A stretch of 64,000 nucleotides of DNA from an uncultured Christensenellaceae bacterium. Lineage in GTDB: Bacteria; Bacillota; Clostridia; Christensenellales; Pumilibacteraceae. Position numbers and translations under genes: made by a program. How positions within the stretch are numbered: position 1 is the stretch's first letter; the number at the start of each line of letters is the position of its first letter. Location of the stretch: NCBI GenBank assembly GCA_910586925.1, contig CAJUKG010000006.1:1-64000 (forward strand), given 5' to 3'. The notes under the pieces are model-generated. The model had not been told where the DNA came from and ran no database searches. It was given only the letters and a program-made list of their open reading frames with translations. Positions 6,333 to 16,130 of the stretch are shown here, piece after piece.

Positions 6333-8207
6333 TTACAACTGTTTTTTCTTGCGTTTTTCGGGAAACTTCGTTTTCGCCGTCGCTTTTATTATCGCGACCG
6401 ATTTATCTTTAACTATTCCCGCGAACGGTTTATAGTTCGTGAGGTCGGTATACTCGCCCTTCGGCAGTTCGGGTTTATACTCGCTGCCCGAGTTATTGAC
6501 CACCACGTACACGGTATCTTTCTCCGTCTTGCGCTTGAAGAACATTACGCCGTGCTCGGTATCGACGCCGCAATACTTGCCGTGCGCAAACACTTCCCGC
6601 TCGTTCGCACGCACCGCGCCGAGCATTTTATACCATTTCCGTATCTCTTTATCCTCGTTGCCCCAAGGATAGCAACGCCTGTTGAACGGGTCCTCGAATC
6701 CTTCCATGCCGACCTCGTCGCCGTAATACACGCACGGCACGCCGGGCAAGGTGTACTGCAACGCCGCCGCGAGCTTGACGAGCTTCGCCGCGTCCTCTCT
6801 GTTCTTCACACGAGCGTTCGCACGTTCGTCTTTGCTCGTCACGTCGCCGTTGTCGCCGAGCACTGTCATGAGCCGCGCGGTGTCGTGGTTGCCGAGCACG
6901 TTGAGCATGCAATCGACGGCGCGTTTCGGGTAGTTATTGACGACAAACCCGATCGTATTATTGAGCCTGTCGCTGTCGCCGCACCGCACGAAATTGAGTA
7001 TATCCTCTTTGAACGGATAGTTCGTAACGCTGTCGAGCTTTCCGTCCGTGACAAAGCAACGCCGTACGCCGTTCTCTATCATATTGGTGGCGTCGACGAA
7101 CATTTCGCCGTACATAACGGCGTCACTGTTCTCGCGTTTCGCCGCGGCTACGCAATGCTTGATGAACGCGTCGGAAAGTTCTTCGCACACGTCGAGCTTC
7201 CACCCGCCGAGCCCCAATCGCGTCCAATGCCCGATCACGCCCTCGACGCCTGTCACGAACTCGTCGTACATCGCATTATCCGAATCGGTTTTCGGCATTA
7301 TGTCTATATTGTATCGACATTCGTATTCGTCGTTCCAGCGCGTGAATTTATACCAGCCGTAATAAGGGGATTTGACAGATTGGCACGCGCCGACGCTTTC
7401 GTAACTGCCGTGCTTATTGAAATAAATACTGTCGTCGCCGGTATGCGAGAACACGCCGTCGAGTATGACTTTTATTCCGCGGCGGTTCGCCTTTTTTATA
7501 AGGTCTTTGAGATCGTCCTCGGTACCGAAGTCGCTGTCAACCCGCATATAGTTGCCCGTATCGTACTTATGATTCGACCGCGCTTCGAATATAGGGGTAA
7601 GGTATATACACGTCACGCCCATATTTTTGAGATATGTAAGTTTTTTGGTTATGCCCTTGAGATTGCCGCCGAAAAAGTCGGTGTTCGCGATCTTGCCGTC
7701 TTTGTTCGGACGATATTCGGGAACGCCGTCCCAATCGTCGCGGTACGTCGCATAACTCTTTGTCTTAAGCCGCTCGCCGCCGATGAAAAACCTGTCCGGC
7801 ATGATCTCGTACACGACCCCGCCGTCGAGCGGAGTGGGCGCGTACTCGTCGGCAGTCACCGTGAGCTGCCACTCGCCGCCCTTGCCGAGCATAGCGTGCA
7901 GGTCTATGTCGCTGCCGACACGGAACACCTCGTCCTCGTTGGCGATCTCGAAGTGATAAAAATACAGTCCCGAACTCGTGACCTTGACCGAAAGCCCGTA
8001 CGTATACTCGCCGTCCTCGTCGGAAACGAGGTTCATGGCGTAACGCACTGCGTCCTCGCCGTCCTTCGTAAGCACGAGATACACGTCGGACGGATTTTGC
8101 GGACGTGTGAACTTGAGCGTGAGGCTTATAGGCTCGCCCACCGTCGCCGAACCGAGCGGGGTCTTGTACTTCTTGCAATTCGGGAAAAAAGAAACCGTTT
8201 TATTCAT
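6333..8207 (-). CDS. GH13 alpha-amylase/neopullulanase-like enzyme
   Basis: 624 residues, cytoplasmic (no signal peptide), AAGGAG before ATG 8207. Residues 1-130 are a beta-sandwich domain as in maltogenic amylases/neopullulanases, followed by the (beta/alpha)8 barrel. GH13 motifs: DGVFSHTG (region I), GGWKLDVCEEL with nucleophile Asp (region II), MYGEMF with acid/base Glu (region III) and VLGNHDTAR with the third Asp (region IV). The usually invariant Arg two residues before the nucleophile is Lys here. It should hydrolyse alpha-1,4 (possibly alpha-1,6) glucosidic bonds of glycogen-derived dextrins. It is the last gene of the glgB-glgA-glgP operon and probably acts on phosphorylase limit products. 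Confidence 0.9.
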   Translation of the reverse strand: MNKTVSFFPNCKKYKTPLGSATVGEPISLTLKFTRPQNPSDVYLVLTKDGEDAVRYAMNLVSDEDGEYTYGLSVKVTSSGLYFYHFEIANEDEVFRVGSDIDLHAMLGKGGEWQLTVTADEYAPTPLDGGVVYEIMPDRFFIGGERLKTKSYATYRDDWDGVPEYRPNKDGKIANTDFFGGNLKGITKKLTYLKNMGVTCIYLTPIFEARSNHKYDTGNYMRVDSDFGTEDDLKDLIKKANRRGIKVILDGVFSHTGDDSIYFNKHGSYESVGACQSVKSPYYGWYKFTRWNDEYECRYNIDIMPKTDSDNAMYDEFVTGVEGVIGHWTRLGLGGWKLDVCEELSDAFIKHCVAAAKRENSDAVMYGEMFVDATNMIENGVRRCFVTDGKLDSVTNYPFKEDILNFVRCGDSDRLNNTIGFVVNNYPKRAVDCMLNVLGNHDTARLMTVLGDNGDVTSKDERANARVKNREDAAKLVKLAAALQYTLPGVPCVYYGDEVGMEGFEDPFNRRCYPWGNEDKEIRKWYKMLGAVRANEREVFAHGKYCGVDTEHGVMFFKRKTEKDTVYVVVNNSGSEYKPELPKGEYTDLTNYKPFAGIVKDKSVAIIKATAKTKFPEKRKKKQL

Positions 8208-8289
8208 GATATATTCTCCTTATATCTAACTTGAGCGCACGCGACACTGCCGTTCTATTATATATGCCGCACGCCGTATTGCCGTCTTT

Positions 8290-10713
8290 CTATTTCTTGA
8301 CTTTCTTAAGATGCCAGATATTTTTAGCGTAATCGTTGATCGAGCGATCGGACGAGAACACGCCCGACTTCGCGATATTGACAAGAGCCATTTTGTTCCA
8401 CTTCGCTTTGTCAGCGTATGCCGCATCGAGCGCGCCCGCCTTGTCGATATAATCGTTGAAATCGAGCAAACACATATACGGATCGGCGACGTTGTAATGT
8501 CCCGCGATCAGATAGTCTGCGATATCCGAGAAGCTCTCGCCGTTGAAGCCCATTCTCAATCTGTCTACGACACGCTTGATCCGCTCGTCGTGGGTATAGA
8601 TCATCGAGGAGTTATAACCGTTTCGCCACGCGTGCTCGACTTCCTCCGTCTTGAGTCCGAACACGAAAATATTATCGTCGCCGACGTTCTCGCCTATCTC
8701 GACGTTTGCGCCGTCCCACGTACCGAGCGTGACCGCGCCGTTTATCATGAATTTCATGTTGGACGTGCCCGAGGCTTCCTTGCCCGCGAGCGAGATCTGC
8801 TCGCTGACCTCGGATGCGGGAATGAGGTGTTCGGCTTGAGTGACGTTGTAGTTTTCCACGAACATGACGTCGAGCTTGCTCTTGACTTTGGGATTCTTGC
8901 TTATTTCCGCCGACAGGCAGTTTATAAGCTGAATGATGCGCTTTGCGTGCATATAACTGCCCGCCGCCTTCGCGCCGAATATAAACGTTTGCGGCGCGAC
9001 GTCTTTATTGGGGTTATCGAGCAATTCGAGATAGTAATGAACTATCTTAAGCACGTTGAGGAGCTGACGTTTATACTCGTGCAAACGTTTGATCTGCGTA
9101 TCGAAACGGGATTCGGGATTGAGCACGAACCCGGTCGTGCGCTTGATATAATCGGCGTAATCGAGTTTGTTCGCGCGTTTGATCTCGCCTATCCGCGCGA
9201 GCGCAGTTCCGTCCGAAGCGTACTTCATGAGGTCGGCGAGCTTTTCGGGCTTGGTATAGAAATCGTCGCCGATTAGTTCTTTTATGAACGAAGCGAGCTT
9301 GGGATTGGACTGAATGAGCCAACGTCTGTGCGTAATGCCGTTCGTTACGTTGGTGAACTTGTCGGGATAGATCTCGTTGAACTCGCTGAAGATCGTGTCC
9401 TTTATGATCTCGCTGTGCAGTGCCGAAACGCCGTTGACCTTTTCCGAGCCGATAACGCAAAGATTCGCCATTTTCACCTGATTGTGGTGCAGGATACGCA
9501 TTGCGTCCACCTTGCGTCCGTCGATATGCCTTTCTTCCATTGCGGCGACGAACCGACGGTTGATCTCGCAAACTATCGAATAGATGCGCGGCAACACCAT
9601 GCGGAAGGTGTTCTCGTCCCATTTCTCGAGGGCTTCCGCCATAACGGTGTGGTTGGTGTAATTGACGGTACGCGTCGTTATATCCCACGCCTCGTCCCAC
9701 GACAAACCGTGTTCGTCCATGAGAAGGCGCATCAGTTCGGGGATCGCGAGCGCGGGGTGCGTATCGTTGGCGTGTATCGCCGCTTTGTCGGGCAGGTTTT
9801 TCACGCTCTTATACAGCCGCAAATGGTCTTTGAGAATACTCTGCAGCGACGCCGATACGAGGAAATACTCCTGCTGCAGTCGCAACTGTTTACCCTGACT
9901 GTGATCGTCGGACGGGTACAAAACTTTGGAAATAAGCTCCGCCTCGTTCTCGCGCTGCATAGCCTTTTCGTAATCGCCCTGCGAGAACGAGCGCATATCG
10001 AACTGCGCGGTGGAAGTCGCCGACCACAAACGCAATACGCTTACGCCCGCATTGTCGCCGTAGCCCGAGATCATCACGTCGTATGCGAGCGCGTCGACGG
10101 GGTTGCCGCCGATATAACGCACCTGCATCCTGCCGTTCTCCATGCGTTCTTCCACTTTGCCGCCGAGCTGAACGGTAAACCGCTTATCCGAGCGCGGCAT
10201 CATCCACACTTCGCCGCTCGGCAACCACATATCGGGAAGCTCCACCTGCTGATTTTCGACGATGCGCTGACGGAACAAGCCGTACTGATACCGAATTGTA
10301 AAGCCCATTGCGGGATAATTGAGCGTCGCAAGACTGTCCATGAAACACGAAGCGAGCCGTCCGAGACCGCCGTTGCCGAGCCCTGCGTCCGACTCCATTT
10401 CGAATATGTCGTCGAGCGAGAAATTCATCGACTTCAAACACTTGTCGAACTGTTGAATGAGTCCGAGGTTGTACAGGTTGTTCTTAAGCGACCTGCCGAT
10501 CAGAAACTCCATACAGAGATAGTACACGCGTTTGTATTTGCCTTCGGCGATACGCGCATTGTTTTCCTGTTTCTTTTGCAAAAGAATATCGCGGATCACG
10601 AGCGACACGGCTTTATACATTTGCTCGCCGGTAGCGCGGTCGGGAGTGACGGCGAAATACCGTGCGAGTTTATCGGTGATCAGCTCGCGAACATCCTCGA
10701 TTGTTTTATTCAT
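8290..10713 (-). CDS. glgP: Glycogen/maltodextrin phosphorylase
   Basis: 807 residues, the usual length for GT35 phosphorylases; GGAGG precedes ATG 10713. It cleaves terminal alpha-1,4 glucose with phosphate to glucose-1-phosphate. Hallmarks: the N-terminal VYYLCMEFLIGRSLKNNL block, DAGLGNGGLGRLASCFMDS, and the PLP site EASGTSNMKFMINGAVTLG with the Schiff-base Lys. It lies between glgA (31 bases upstream) and the GH13 amylase, all minus strand, so breakdown and synthesis are encoded together and flux must be set by enzyme regulation rather than by separate operons. Confidence 0.97.
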   Translation of the reverse strand: MNKTIEDVRELITDKLARYFAVTPDRATGEQMYKAVSLVIRDILLQKKQENNARIAEGKYKRVYYLCMEFLIGRSLKNNLYNLGLIQQFDKCLKSMNFSLDDIFEMESDAGLGNGGLGRLASCFMDSLATLNYPAMGFTIRYQYGLFRQRIVENQQVELPDMWLPSGEVWMMPRSDKRFTVQLGGKVEERMENGRMQVRYIGGNPVDALAYDVMISGYGDNAGVSVLRLWSATSTAQFDMRSFSQGDYEKAMQRENEAELISKVLYPSDDHSQGKQLRLQQEYFLVSASLQSILKDHLRLYKSVKNLPDKAAIHANDTHPALAIPELMRLLMDEHGLSWDEAWDITTRTVNYTNHTVMAEALEKWDENTFRMVLPRIYSIVCEINRRFVAAMEERHIDGRKVDAMRILHHNQVKMANLCVIGSEKVNGVSALHSEIIKDTIFSEFNEIYPDKFTNVTNGITHRRWLIQSNPKLASFIKELIGDDFYTKPEKLADLMKYASDGTALARIGEIKRANKLDYADYIKRTTGFVLNPESRFDTQIKRLHEYKRQLLNVLKIVHYYLELLDNPNKDVAPQTFIFGAKAAGSYMHAKRIIQLINCLSAEISKNPKVKSKLDVMFVENYNVTQAEHLIPASEVSEQISLAGKEASGTSNMKFMINGAVTLGTWDGANVEIGENVGDDNIFVFGLKTEEVEHAWRNGYNSSMIYTHDERIKRVVDRLRMGFNGESFSDIADYLIAGHYNVADPYMCLLDFNDYIDKAGALDAAYADKAKWNKMALVNIAKSGVFSSDRSINDYAKNIWHLKKVKK

Positions 10714-10744
10714 AGTTTAATCCTCCGTTGCCTGTAGATGAAAA

Positions 10745-12202
10745 TTATGCCGAGAGAACTCTGTACAACACATTGTATTCGAGCGCGGCTTTGCCCCAAG
10801 AGAAGTCGCAAGCCATTGCGCGAACGGCAAGCTCGTTCCACGTCTTTTTCTTCGCAAAGAGCGCGAGCGCGCGGCGTATCGTCGCATCCATTACGTCCGA
10901 ATCGTATTCCTCGAACACAAACCCGTTGCCGACCGACCCGTCCTTGCCGCAATCGGTTATGGAATCCATAAGTCCGCCCGTCGCGCGCACGATAGGCACT
11001 GCGCCGAACCTGCACGCGCCCATCTGCGTCAGTCCGCACGGCTCCATGCGCGACGGTATAAGACAAATGTCCGCCGCCGCGAGCACTTTGAGCGCGAGAT
11101 CGCGGTTGTAAGTAATGAGCGAACGCACTCTGCCGTTGTACATATTCTGTATATGCGAAAGATACCCTTCGATGTCGGGATCGCCCTGACCGAGAAGCAC
11201 GAGCTGTATATCGGTGTCGAGAATATTCCCGCCCGTCTTATTTATTGACTTACGCAGCAAATCGTAACCCTTATACGGCACCATGTGCGCGATCATGCAC
11301 ACCATAGGCGCGTCGACGTCCTCGGGAAGCGACAACATTCGCTGTAATTCGAGTTTGTTTTGTTTCTTCTTGTCGAAAGAGTTTGCGTCGTAATTGACGA
11401 ACAGCGACTCGCTCGTCGCGGGATCGAACTGTTCGGTGTCGATACCGTTGAGTATGCCGACTATCTTCTCGCGGTTATCTGTGAGCACCGAATCAAGCCC
11501 GCCCGAAAACTCGGGAAGCCTGATTTCGCGCGCGTACTGCGGCGACATGGTTGTGATCTTGTCGCAAGTGACGATCGCACCTTTCGCGAGATTGATCCTG
11601 CCGTTGAACTCGACGACGTTCAGTTCGCTCTCCGAAAGTCCGAACACGTCGCCCGCTATTATAAGCGGATATATCCCCTGATAATTTATGTTGTGAATGG
11701 TGAAAATGTTTTTGATCCGTTCGTAGCCCGGGCGGTCTTTATAGTGAAGGTTATAGTAGATAGGCACAAGCGCGGTCAAGTGGTCGTTGGATTGCAATAT
11801 ATCGGGCTTGAAATCGAGGTACGGCAACAAGTCGAGCGCGGCGCGCGACAAGAACGCAAACCGCTCCGCGTCGTCGTAATAACCGTAAATATTCGTGCGC
11901 TTAAAGTAGTATTCGTTGTCGATGAAGTAATACACGACGCCGTTATGTTCCATTCGGAACAGCCCGCAATACTGATTACGCCAAGCAAGCCCTACCGTGA
12001 TATTGCACACGAACGTCATTTTGTCTTTGAAGTGGAACGCTACGTCCTCGTAAAGCGGCAGCATGATTCGCGCTTCGGTCTTTTTGGTCACGTTGAGTGC
12101 GCGCGCGAGATTGGTACAAACTTCGCCCATGCCCCCTGTCGCCGCGAACGGCGACGCTTCTGTGGTAACAAACAAAACTTTGTTTACCTTTGCTTTTGCC
12201 AT
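10745..12202 (-). CDS. glgA: Glycogen synthase (GT5, ADP-glucose type)
   Basis: 485 residues, two Rossmann (GT-B) domains. N-terminal VLFVTTEASPFAATGGMGEV is the nucleotide-sugar loop. The classical Lys-Thr-Gly-Gly Lys, which contacts ADP in enterobacterial GlgA, is Ala here, a variant also expected in some Firmicutes. The C-terminal IPSRMEPCGLTQMGA carries the conserved Glu-x7-Glu-like donor site. It extends alpha-1,4 glucan from ADP-glucose. No glgC/glgD is in the window, so the ADP-glucose supply must lie elsewhere. A 174-base gap to glgB contains a small palindrome (CGTCGAT...ATCGACG); the ribosome site AAGGAAG sits close to ATG 12202. Confidence 0.95.
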   Translation of the reverse strand: MAKAKVNKVLFVTTEASPFAATGGMGEVCTNLARALNVTKKTEARIMLPLYEDVAFHFKDKMTFVCNITVGLAWRNQYCGLFRMEHNGVVYYFIDNEYYFKRTNIYGYYDDAERFAFLSRAALDLLPYLDFKPDILQSNDHLTALVPIYYNLHYKDRPGYERIKNIFTIHNINYQGIYPLIIAGDVFGLSESELNVVEFNGRINLAKGAIVTCDKITTMSPQYAREIRLPEFSGGLDSVLTDNREKIVGILNGIDTEQFDPATSESLFVNYDANSFDKKKQNKLELQRMLSLPEDVDAPMVCMIAHMVPYKGYDLLRKSINKTGGNILDTDIQLVLLGQGDPDIEGYLSHIQNMYNGRVRSLITYNRDLALKVLAAADICLIPSRMEPCGLTQMGACRFGAVPIVRATGGLMDSITDCGKDGSVGNGFVFEEYDSDVMDATIRRALALFAKKKTWNELAVRAMACDFSWGKAALEYNVLYRVLSA

Positions 12203-12376
12203 ATCTTCCTTTTATCTCCTTCGGCGACCCGCTTCTTCGGCGCGAGCCGCAATTTGGCTATTCGTCGCTTGCGCAAAACCGAACCGCGCATTGCATACTA
12301 TTTTATCATATATGCGTCACCGCATGCTGTCGCATACTTGCGGATTTCGGCGTTCTTCGTCGATATAAAATCGACG

Positions 12377-14482
12377 TTATTTTTTCGCCGTCGGTTTCTT
12401 TGCCGCAGTAGATTTCGCGGCGGGTTTCTTCTCGGCGGTCGCGGTCTTTGCGGCAGGCTTCTTCGCCGTAGCCGTCGCTTTTGCCGCGGGCTGTTTGCTT
12501 GCCGCAGCAGGCTTTTTGTCCTCCGCTTTTACTGCGGCGGTTTTTTTCGCCGCAACGGGTTTCTTCTCGGTCGGCGCAGTCGAGTTCGTTTCCTGCTTCT
12601 TCTCCGACGGTTTTGCCGTTTTTGCCGCGGCTTTCTTCTTCGCGGCGGGGCTGTAGAGCAATATGCCGCCCATGGGGGGCACGTTTATGACGAGCGAATT
12701 TTCTTTGCCGTGGCTTTCGACCGCTTCCGTCTTGTATTTTGTGCCGGGCTGACCCCACTTATATATCTCGGTGCGCAAGATCTCGGTATACTCGCCCTCG
12801 TGCGCGCCGAACCGATACTCGGAGTGCGCGACTGGCGAGAAATTGATTATCGCGACCATGCGGTTGCCGTCCTCGTCGTGACGCTCGTACACGAGTATGT
12901 TTTGCAGATAGTCGTCCGAAACGAGCCACTCGAACCCGTGCCAATCATAGTCGATTTGGTGCATGGCGGGATAATCCCTGTATATGCCGTTGAGCGTGGC
13001 GACGAACTTTTTGAGGTCGGCGTGCGCGGGATATTCGAGGATATTCCAATCGAGTTCTTTCGCGAAATTCCATTCGGCGAACTGTCCGAACTCCGCGCCC
13101 ATAAAGAGCAGTTTTTTACCGGGGTGCGAGAACATGTAGGTGAGGAAGTTGCGCACGCCCGCGAATTTCATATCGTAATCGCCGGGCATCTTGTTGATGA
13201 GCGAACCTTTGCCGTATACCACTTCGTCGTGCGAAATGGGCAACACGAAATTCTCCGAGTATGCATACACCATGGAGAACGTGAGAGTGTTGTGGTGGTA
13301 TTTACGGAATATGGGGTCGACCTTGAGATACGACAGAGTGTCGTTCATCCACCCCATGTTCCACTTGAAGTTGAAACCGAGTCCGCCCATATCGACGGGT
13401 CGGGAAACTCCGCCCCATGCCGTGGACTCCTCGGCGATCATGAGCGCGGCGGGGTACTTCGCGAAAACGGCGGTATTGAGCCGACGCAAAAAGTCCACCG
13501 CTTCGAGGTTTTCGTTGCCGCCGTAAATATTCGGACGCCATTCGTATCTGCCGTAATCGAGATACAGCATGCTCGCCACCGCGTCTACGCGCAGTCCGTC
13601 AACGTGGTACTTATCCATCCAATAGAACGCATTGGATATGAGGAAGTTACGCACCTCGTTGCGCCCGTAATCGAAGCACCGAGTGCCCCACTCCTTGTGC
13701 TCCATGAGAAGGGGGTCGGAATGTTCGTACAGCGGACCGCCGTCGAACTCGTAAAGCCCGTCGCCGTTCTTGGGGAAGTGCCCGGGCACCCAATCCAAAA
13801 TCACGGCGATGCCGCAAGAATGCATTTTATCGACGAGATACGCAAAGTCCTCGGGAGTGCCGTACCGCGAAGTGGGCGCGTAATAGCCGGTGACCTGATA
13901 CCCCCACGACCCGTCAAACGGATACTCGGCAATACCCATAAGCTCGAGATGGGTATACCCCATTTCTTTGAGATACTCGCTCATCTCGTCGGCAAACTTG
14001 CGATAATCGAACGGATTACCGTCGGGGTACCGCCGCCACGACCCGATATGCGCTTCGTATACGCTCATCGGCGCGTCGTAAGGATTGCGTTTGTTTTTTA
14101 TATAATCGGCGTCCGTCCACTTGAAGTGATCGACGTCGACGACCTTCGCGTTCGTGCCCTCGAACGTTTCGCGGTGGAACGCGAACGGGTCGCATTTATA
14201 GATCGGCTTGCCGAACCCGTTTTCGATATAAAATTTATAGCCGTCGAACGGCTTGACGCCCTTGACGGTAACTTCCCAAATACCCGCTTCGGTGATTTTG
14301 GTCATCGGGTCGGCATTCTCGTCCCAACCGTTGAAGTCGCCGATCACCGAAATCTTCGTCGCTCGCGTCGACCAAACGCGGAAAACCGCAGTACCCGTCT
14401 TACTGTTAAAATGACACCCCAAATAATTGTAGGCGTCATTCATATCCCCGTGATGGTAAGCGTCAAGTAGCTTTATGTCCAT
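12377..14482 (-). CDS. glgB: Glycogen branching enzyme with a basic histone-like tail
   Basis: 701 residues from ATG 14482 (AGGGAG just upstream; a GTG at 14518 has no ribosome site). CBM48 at about 20-110 (YNYLGCHF...FRVWSTRATKISVIGDFNGW), then a GH13 barrel with VILDWVPGHF, GLRVDAVASMLYLDYGR (nucleophile Asp), MIAEESTAW (acid/base Glu) and PISHDEVVYGKGS. It introduces alpha-1,6 branches. After the usual C-terminal beta domain (ending near GGILLYSPAA) it carries about 90 extra residues made almost only of Lys, Ala, Pro and Thr (AAKKPAAKTATAEKK-type repeats), like histone H1 or HU tails. First gene of the glycogen operon, with its own promoter. Confidence 0.95.
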   Translation of the reverse strand: MDIKLLDAYHHGDMNDAYNYLGCHFNSKTGTAVFRVWSTRATKISVIGDFNGWDENADPMTKITEAGIWEVTVKGVKPFDGYKFYIENGFGKPIYKCDPFAFHRETFEGTNAKVVDVDHFKWTDADYIKNKRNPYDAPMSVYEAHIGSWRRYPDGNPFDYRKFADEMSEYLKEMGYTHLELMGIAEYPFDGSWGYQVTGYYAPTSRYGTPEDFAYLVDKMHSCGIAVILDWVPGHFPKNGDGLYEFDGGPLYEHSDPLLMEHKEWGTRCFDYGRNEVRNFLISNAFYWMDKYHVDGLRVDAVASMLYLDYGRYEWRPNIYGGNENLEAVDFLRRLNTAVFAKYPAALMIAEESTAWGGVSRPVDMGGLGFNFKWNMGWMNDTLSYLKVDPIFRKYHHNTLTFSMVYAYSENFVLPISHDEVVYGKGSLINKMPGDYDMKFAGVRNFLTYMFSHPGKKLLFMGAEFGQFAEWNFAKELDWNILEYPAHADLKKFVATLNGIYRDYPAMHQIDYDWHGFEWLVSDDYLQNILVYERHDEDGNRMVAIINFSPVAHSEYRFGAHEGEYTEILRTEIYKWGQPGTKYKTEAVESHGKENSLVINVPPMGGILLYSPAAKKKAAAKTAKPSEKKQETNSTAPTEKKPVAAKKTAAVKAEDKKPAAASKQPAAKATATAKKPAAKTATAEKKPAAKSTAAKKPTAKK

Positions 14483-14547
14483 GTTCATCTCCCTGTTATA
14501 AGGTATTGCGGTTGACACGCCGTCCCGCAGCAGTCATACCCTACACA

Positions 14548-14576
14548 ATTATACACCATTTACATTCAAATATCAA
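14548..14576 (-). promoter_or_regulatory. Glycogen operon promoter
   Basis: Minus strand TTGATA (14576-14571), 17-base spacer, TATAAT (14553-14548). The expected start near 14541 gives a leader of about 59 bases before glgB. Confidence 0.8.
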
Positions 14577-14632
14577 GCCTTTTGGTAAAAATACTTAAAA
14601 TAGTGATTTCGGCGGGTTCCGCCGCTTTATCG

Positions 14633-14661
14633 TTGACTTTACACAAACTCCGTGGTAAAAT
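14633..14661 (+). promoter_or_regulatory. Promoter giving a leaderless MATE mRNA
   Basis: TTGACT (14633-14638), 17 bases, TAAAAT (14656-14661). Transcription should begin near 14668, only about three bases before the ATG at 14671, and no Shine-Dalgarno sequence is present. Confidence 0.75.
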
Positions 14662-14670
14662 ATCCGTTAC

Positions 14671-16029
14671 ATGGCACAGAGGATAAGCATTTCGGATAAG
14701 TTTACTTTCGGCAAACTGTTGCGGTTTGCCATACCGTCGATCGTCATGGTGATTTTTACGTCGCTGTACGGAATAGTCGACGGTCTTTTCGTGTCAAATT
14801 TTGCGGGCGACGACGCGTTCACGGCGGTCAACCTGTTTTTGCCGGTGTTCTATCTTCTCGGCGCGGTCGGATTCCTGCTCGGAAGCGGTGGCTGCGCGCT
14901 GATAGCAAAATTATTCGGCGAGCAAAACGACGACGCCGCGCGGCGGCTGTTCGGTGCGCTGACTTCCGTCGTCGCCGCGATCGGCGTGCTGTTCACGGCG
15001 ATATTCATGCCGATAATGCCCCGACTCGCCACCGCGCTCGGCGCGGAGGGCGAAGTGCACGAAGTATGCGCGGAATACGGATTCATCATGCTCGGCGGCA
15101 TGCTCCCGTTCATGCTGCAAAGCTATTTTCAATATTTCTTCGCCGTCGCCGACCGTCCCAAGCTCGGACTCGCGATCACCGTCGGCGCGGGGCTTACAAA
15201 CATACTCGGCGACTTCCTGCTCGTCTACGTCGCGGGAATGGGCGCGAACGGCGCGGCGATCGCCACCGTCGCGTCCGAATGTGTAGGCGGGCTTGTGCCG
15301 CTCGCATACTTCTTCGTGCGCGGCAAGAAACTGTATTTCGCCCGCCCCGCGCTCAAAGGCAAACCGTTTTTCGCCGTGTGCGTAAACGGTTCGTCAGAGT
15401 TCCTCTCGAGCGCGTCCACTTCCGTAGTGAGCATACTATACAACATACAGCTCATGAAGTACGCGGGCTACGACGGAGTGATCGCGTTCGGGATAATAAT
15501 GTACGTATCGTATATCTTCGTCGGGTGCTATCTCGGATTCTCCGTCGGCACCGCGCCGATCATAGGCTACAATTACGGCGCGAAAAACACCGACGAGCTT
15601 AACAACGTGTTCCGAAAAAGCCTGCTGTTTATAATGTGCGCGGCGGCGATAATGACGGCGGCTTCGATCGCGCTCGCAAATCCGCTCGCCGCGATCTTCG
15701 TGTCCGCCGACCCCGAACTTCTCGACATGTCCGCGAACGCGCTTCGCTTTTTTTCCGCATCGTTTATAATAAGCGGATTTAATATTTACGGCTCCGCGTT
15801 CTTCACCGCGCTCAACAACGGCATTGTATCGGCTATAATATCGCTCGCCCGCACACTCGTTTTTCAAGTCTTGGCGGTGTTCGTTACGCCGCTCGTTTTC
15901 GGGATAAACGGGCTGTGGAGCGCGACCGTTTTCGCCGAGCTTCTCACGTTCGCCGTCACCGTGTTTTTCGTAGCGAGAAACCGCAACAAGTACGGCTACA
16001 GGCTTAAGCAATTAACAATTAATAATTAA
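14671..16029 (+). CDS. MATE-family multidrug/Na+ antiporter
   Basis: 452 residues with about 12 membrane segments in two repeats of six, the usual MATE size. N-terminal FGKLLRFAIPSIVMVIFTSLYGIVDGLFVSNF is the standard first helix pair, and GSGGCALIAKLFGEQND and the second-half equivalent YNYGAKNTDELNNVFRKSLL are family landmarks. It exports cationic compounds in exchange for Na+ or H+ across the cytoplasmic membrane. The substrate cannot be told. It is transcribed alone from the promoter at 14633 and should be translated from a near-leaderless mRNA. It is divergent from the glycogen operon. Confidence 0.93.
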   Translation: MAQRISISDKFTFGKLLRFAIPSIVMVIFTSLYGIVDGLFVSNFAGDDAFTAVNLFLPVFYLLGAVGFLLGSGGCALIAKLFGEQNDDAARRLFGALTSVVAAIGVLFTAIFMPIMPRLATALGAEGEVHEVCAEYGFIMLGGMLPFMLQSYFQYFFAVADRPKLGLAITVGAGLTNILGDFLLVYVAGMGANGAAIATVASECVGGLVPLAYFFVRGKKLYFARPALKGKPFFAVCVNGSSEFLSSASTSVVSILYNIQLMKYAGYDGVIAFGIIMYVSYIFVGCYLGFSVGTAPIIGYNYGAKNTDELNNVFRKSLLFIMCAAAIMTAASIALANPLAAIFVSADPELLDMSANALRFFSASFIISGFNIYGSAFFTALNNGIVSAIISLARTLVFQVLAVFVTPLVFGINGLWSATVFAELLTFAVTVFFVARNRNKYGYRLKQLTINN

Positions 16030-16047
16030 TAATTAATAATTTCGGAT
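16012..16047. repeat. AT-rich dispersed repeat (family B)
   Basis: Alternating TTAATAATTAATAA tract just after the MATE stop. In reverse complement it matches the AT tracts at 32584, 35541, 44684 and 60498. Confidence 0.6.
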
Positions 16048-16130
16048 TATTGAGAGATTTTGCGCCGGTGCGTCCGAAGCGAATAATTTGCGGTATAGCC
16101 GCTCAAACTATACGCAGGAGGGAACCGCAC

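Noticed and set aside
6192..8234. 680-codon plus-strand ORF opposite the GH13 amylase
   Set aside because: Antisense frame with His/Arg/Val-rich, low-complexity composition; the minus strand has catalytic motifs and a ribosome site. Similar long antisense frames occur opposite glgB, GH3 and others because of codon bias.
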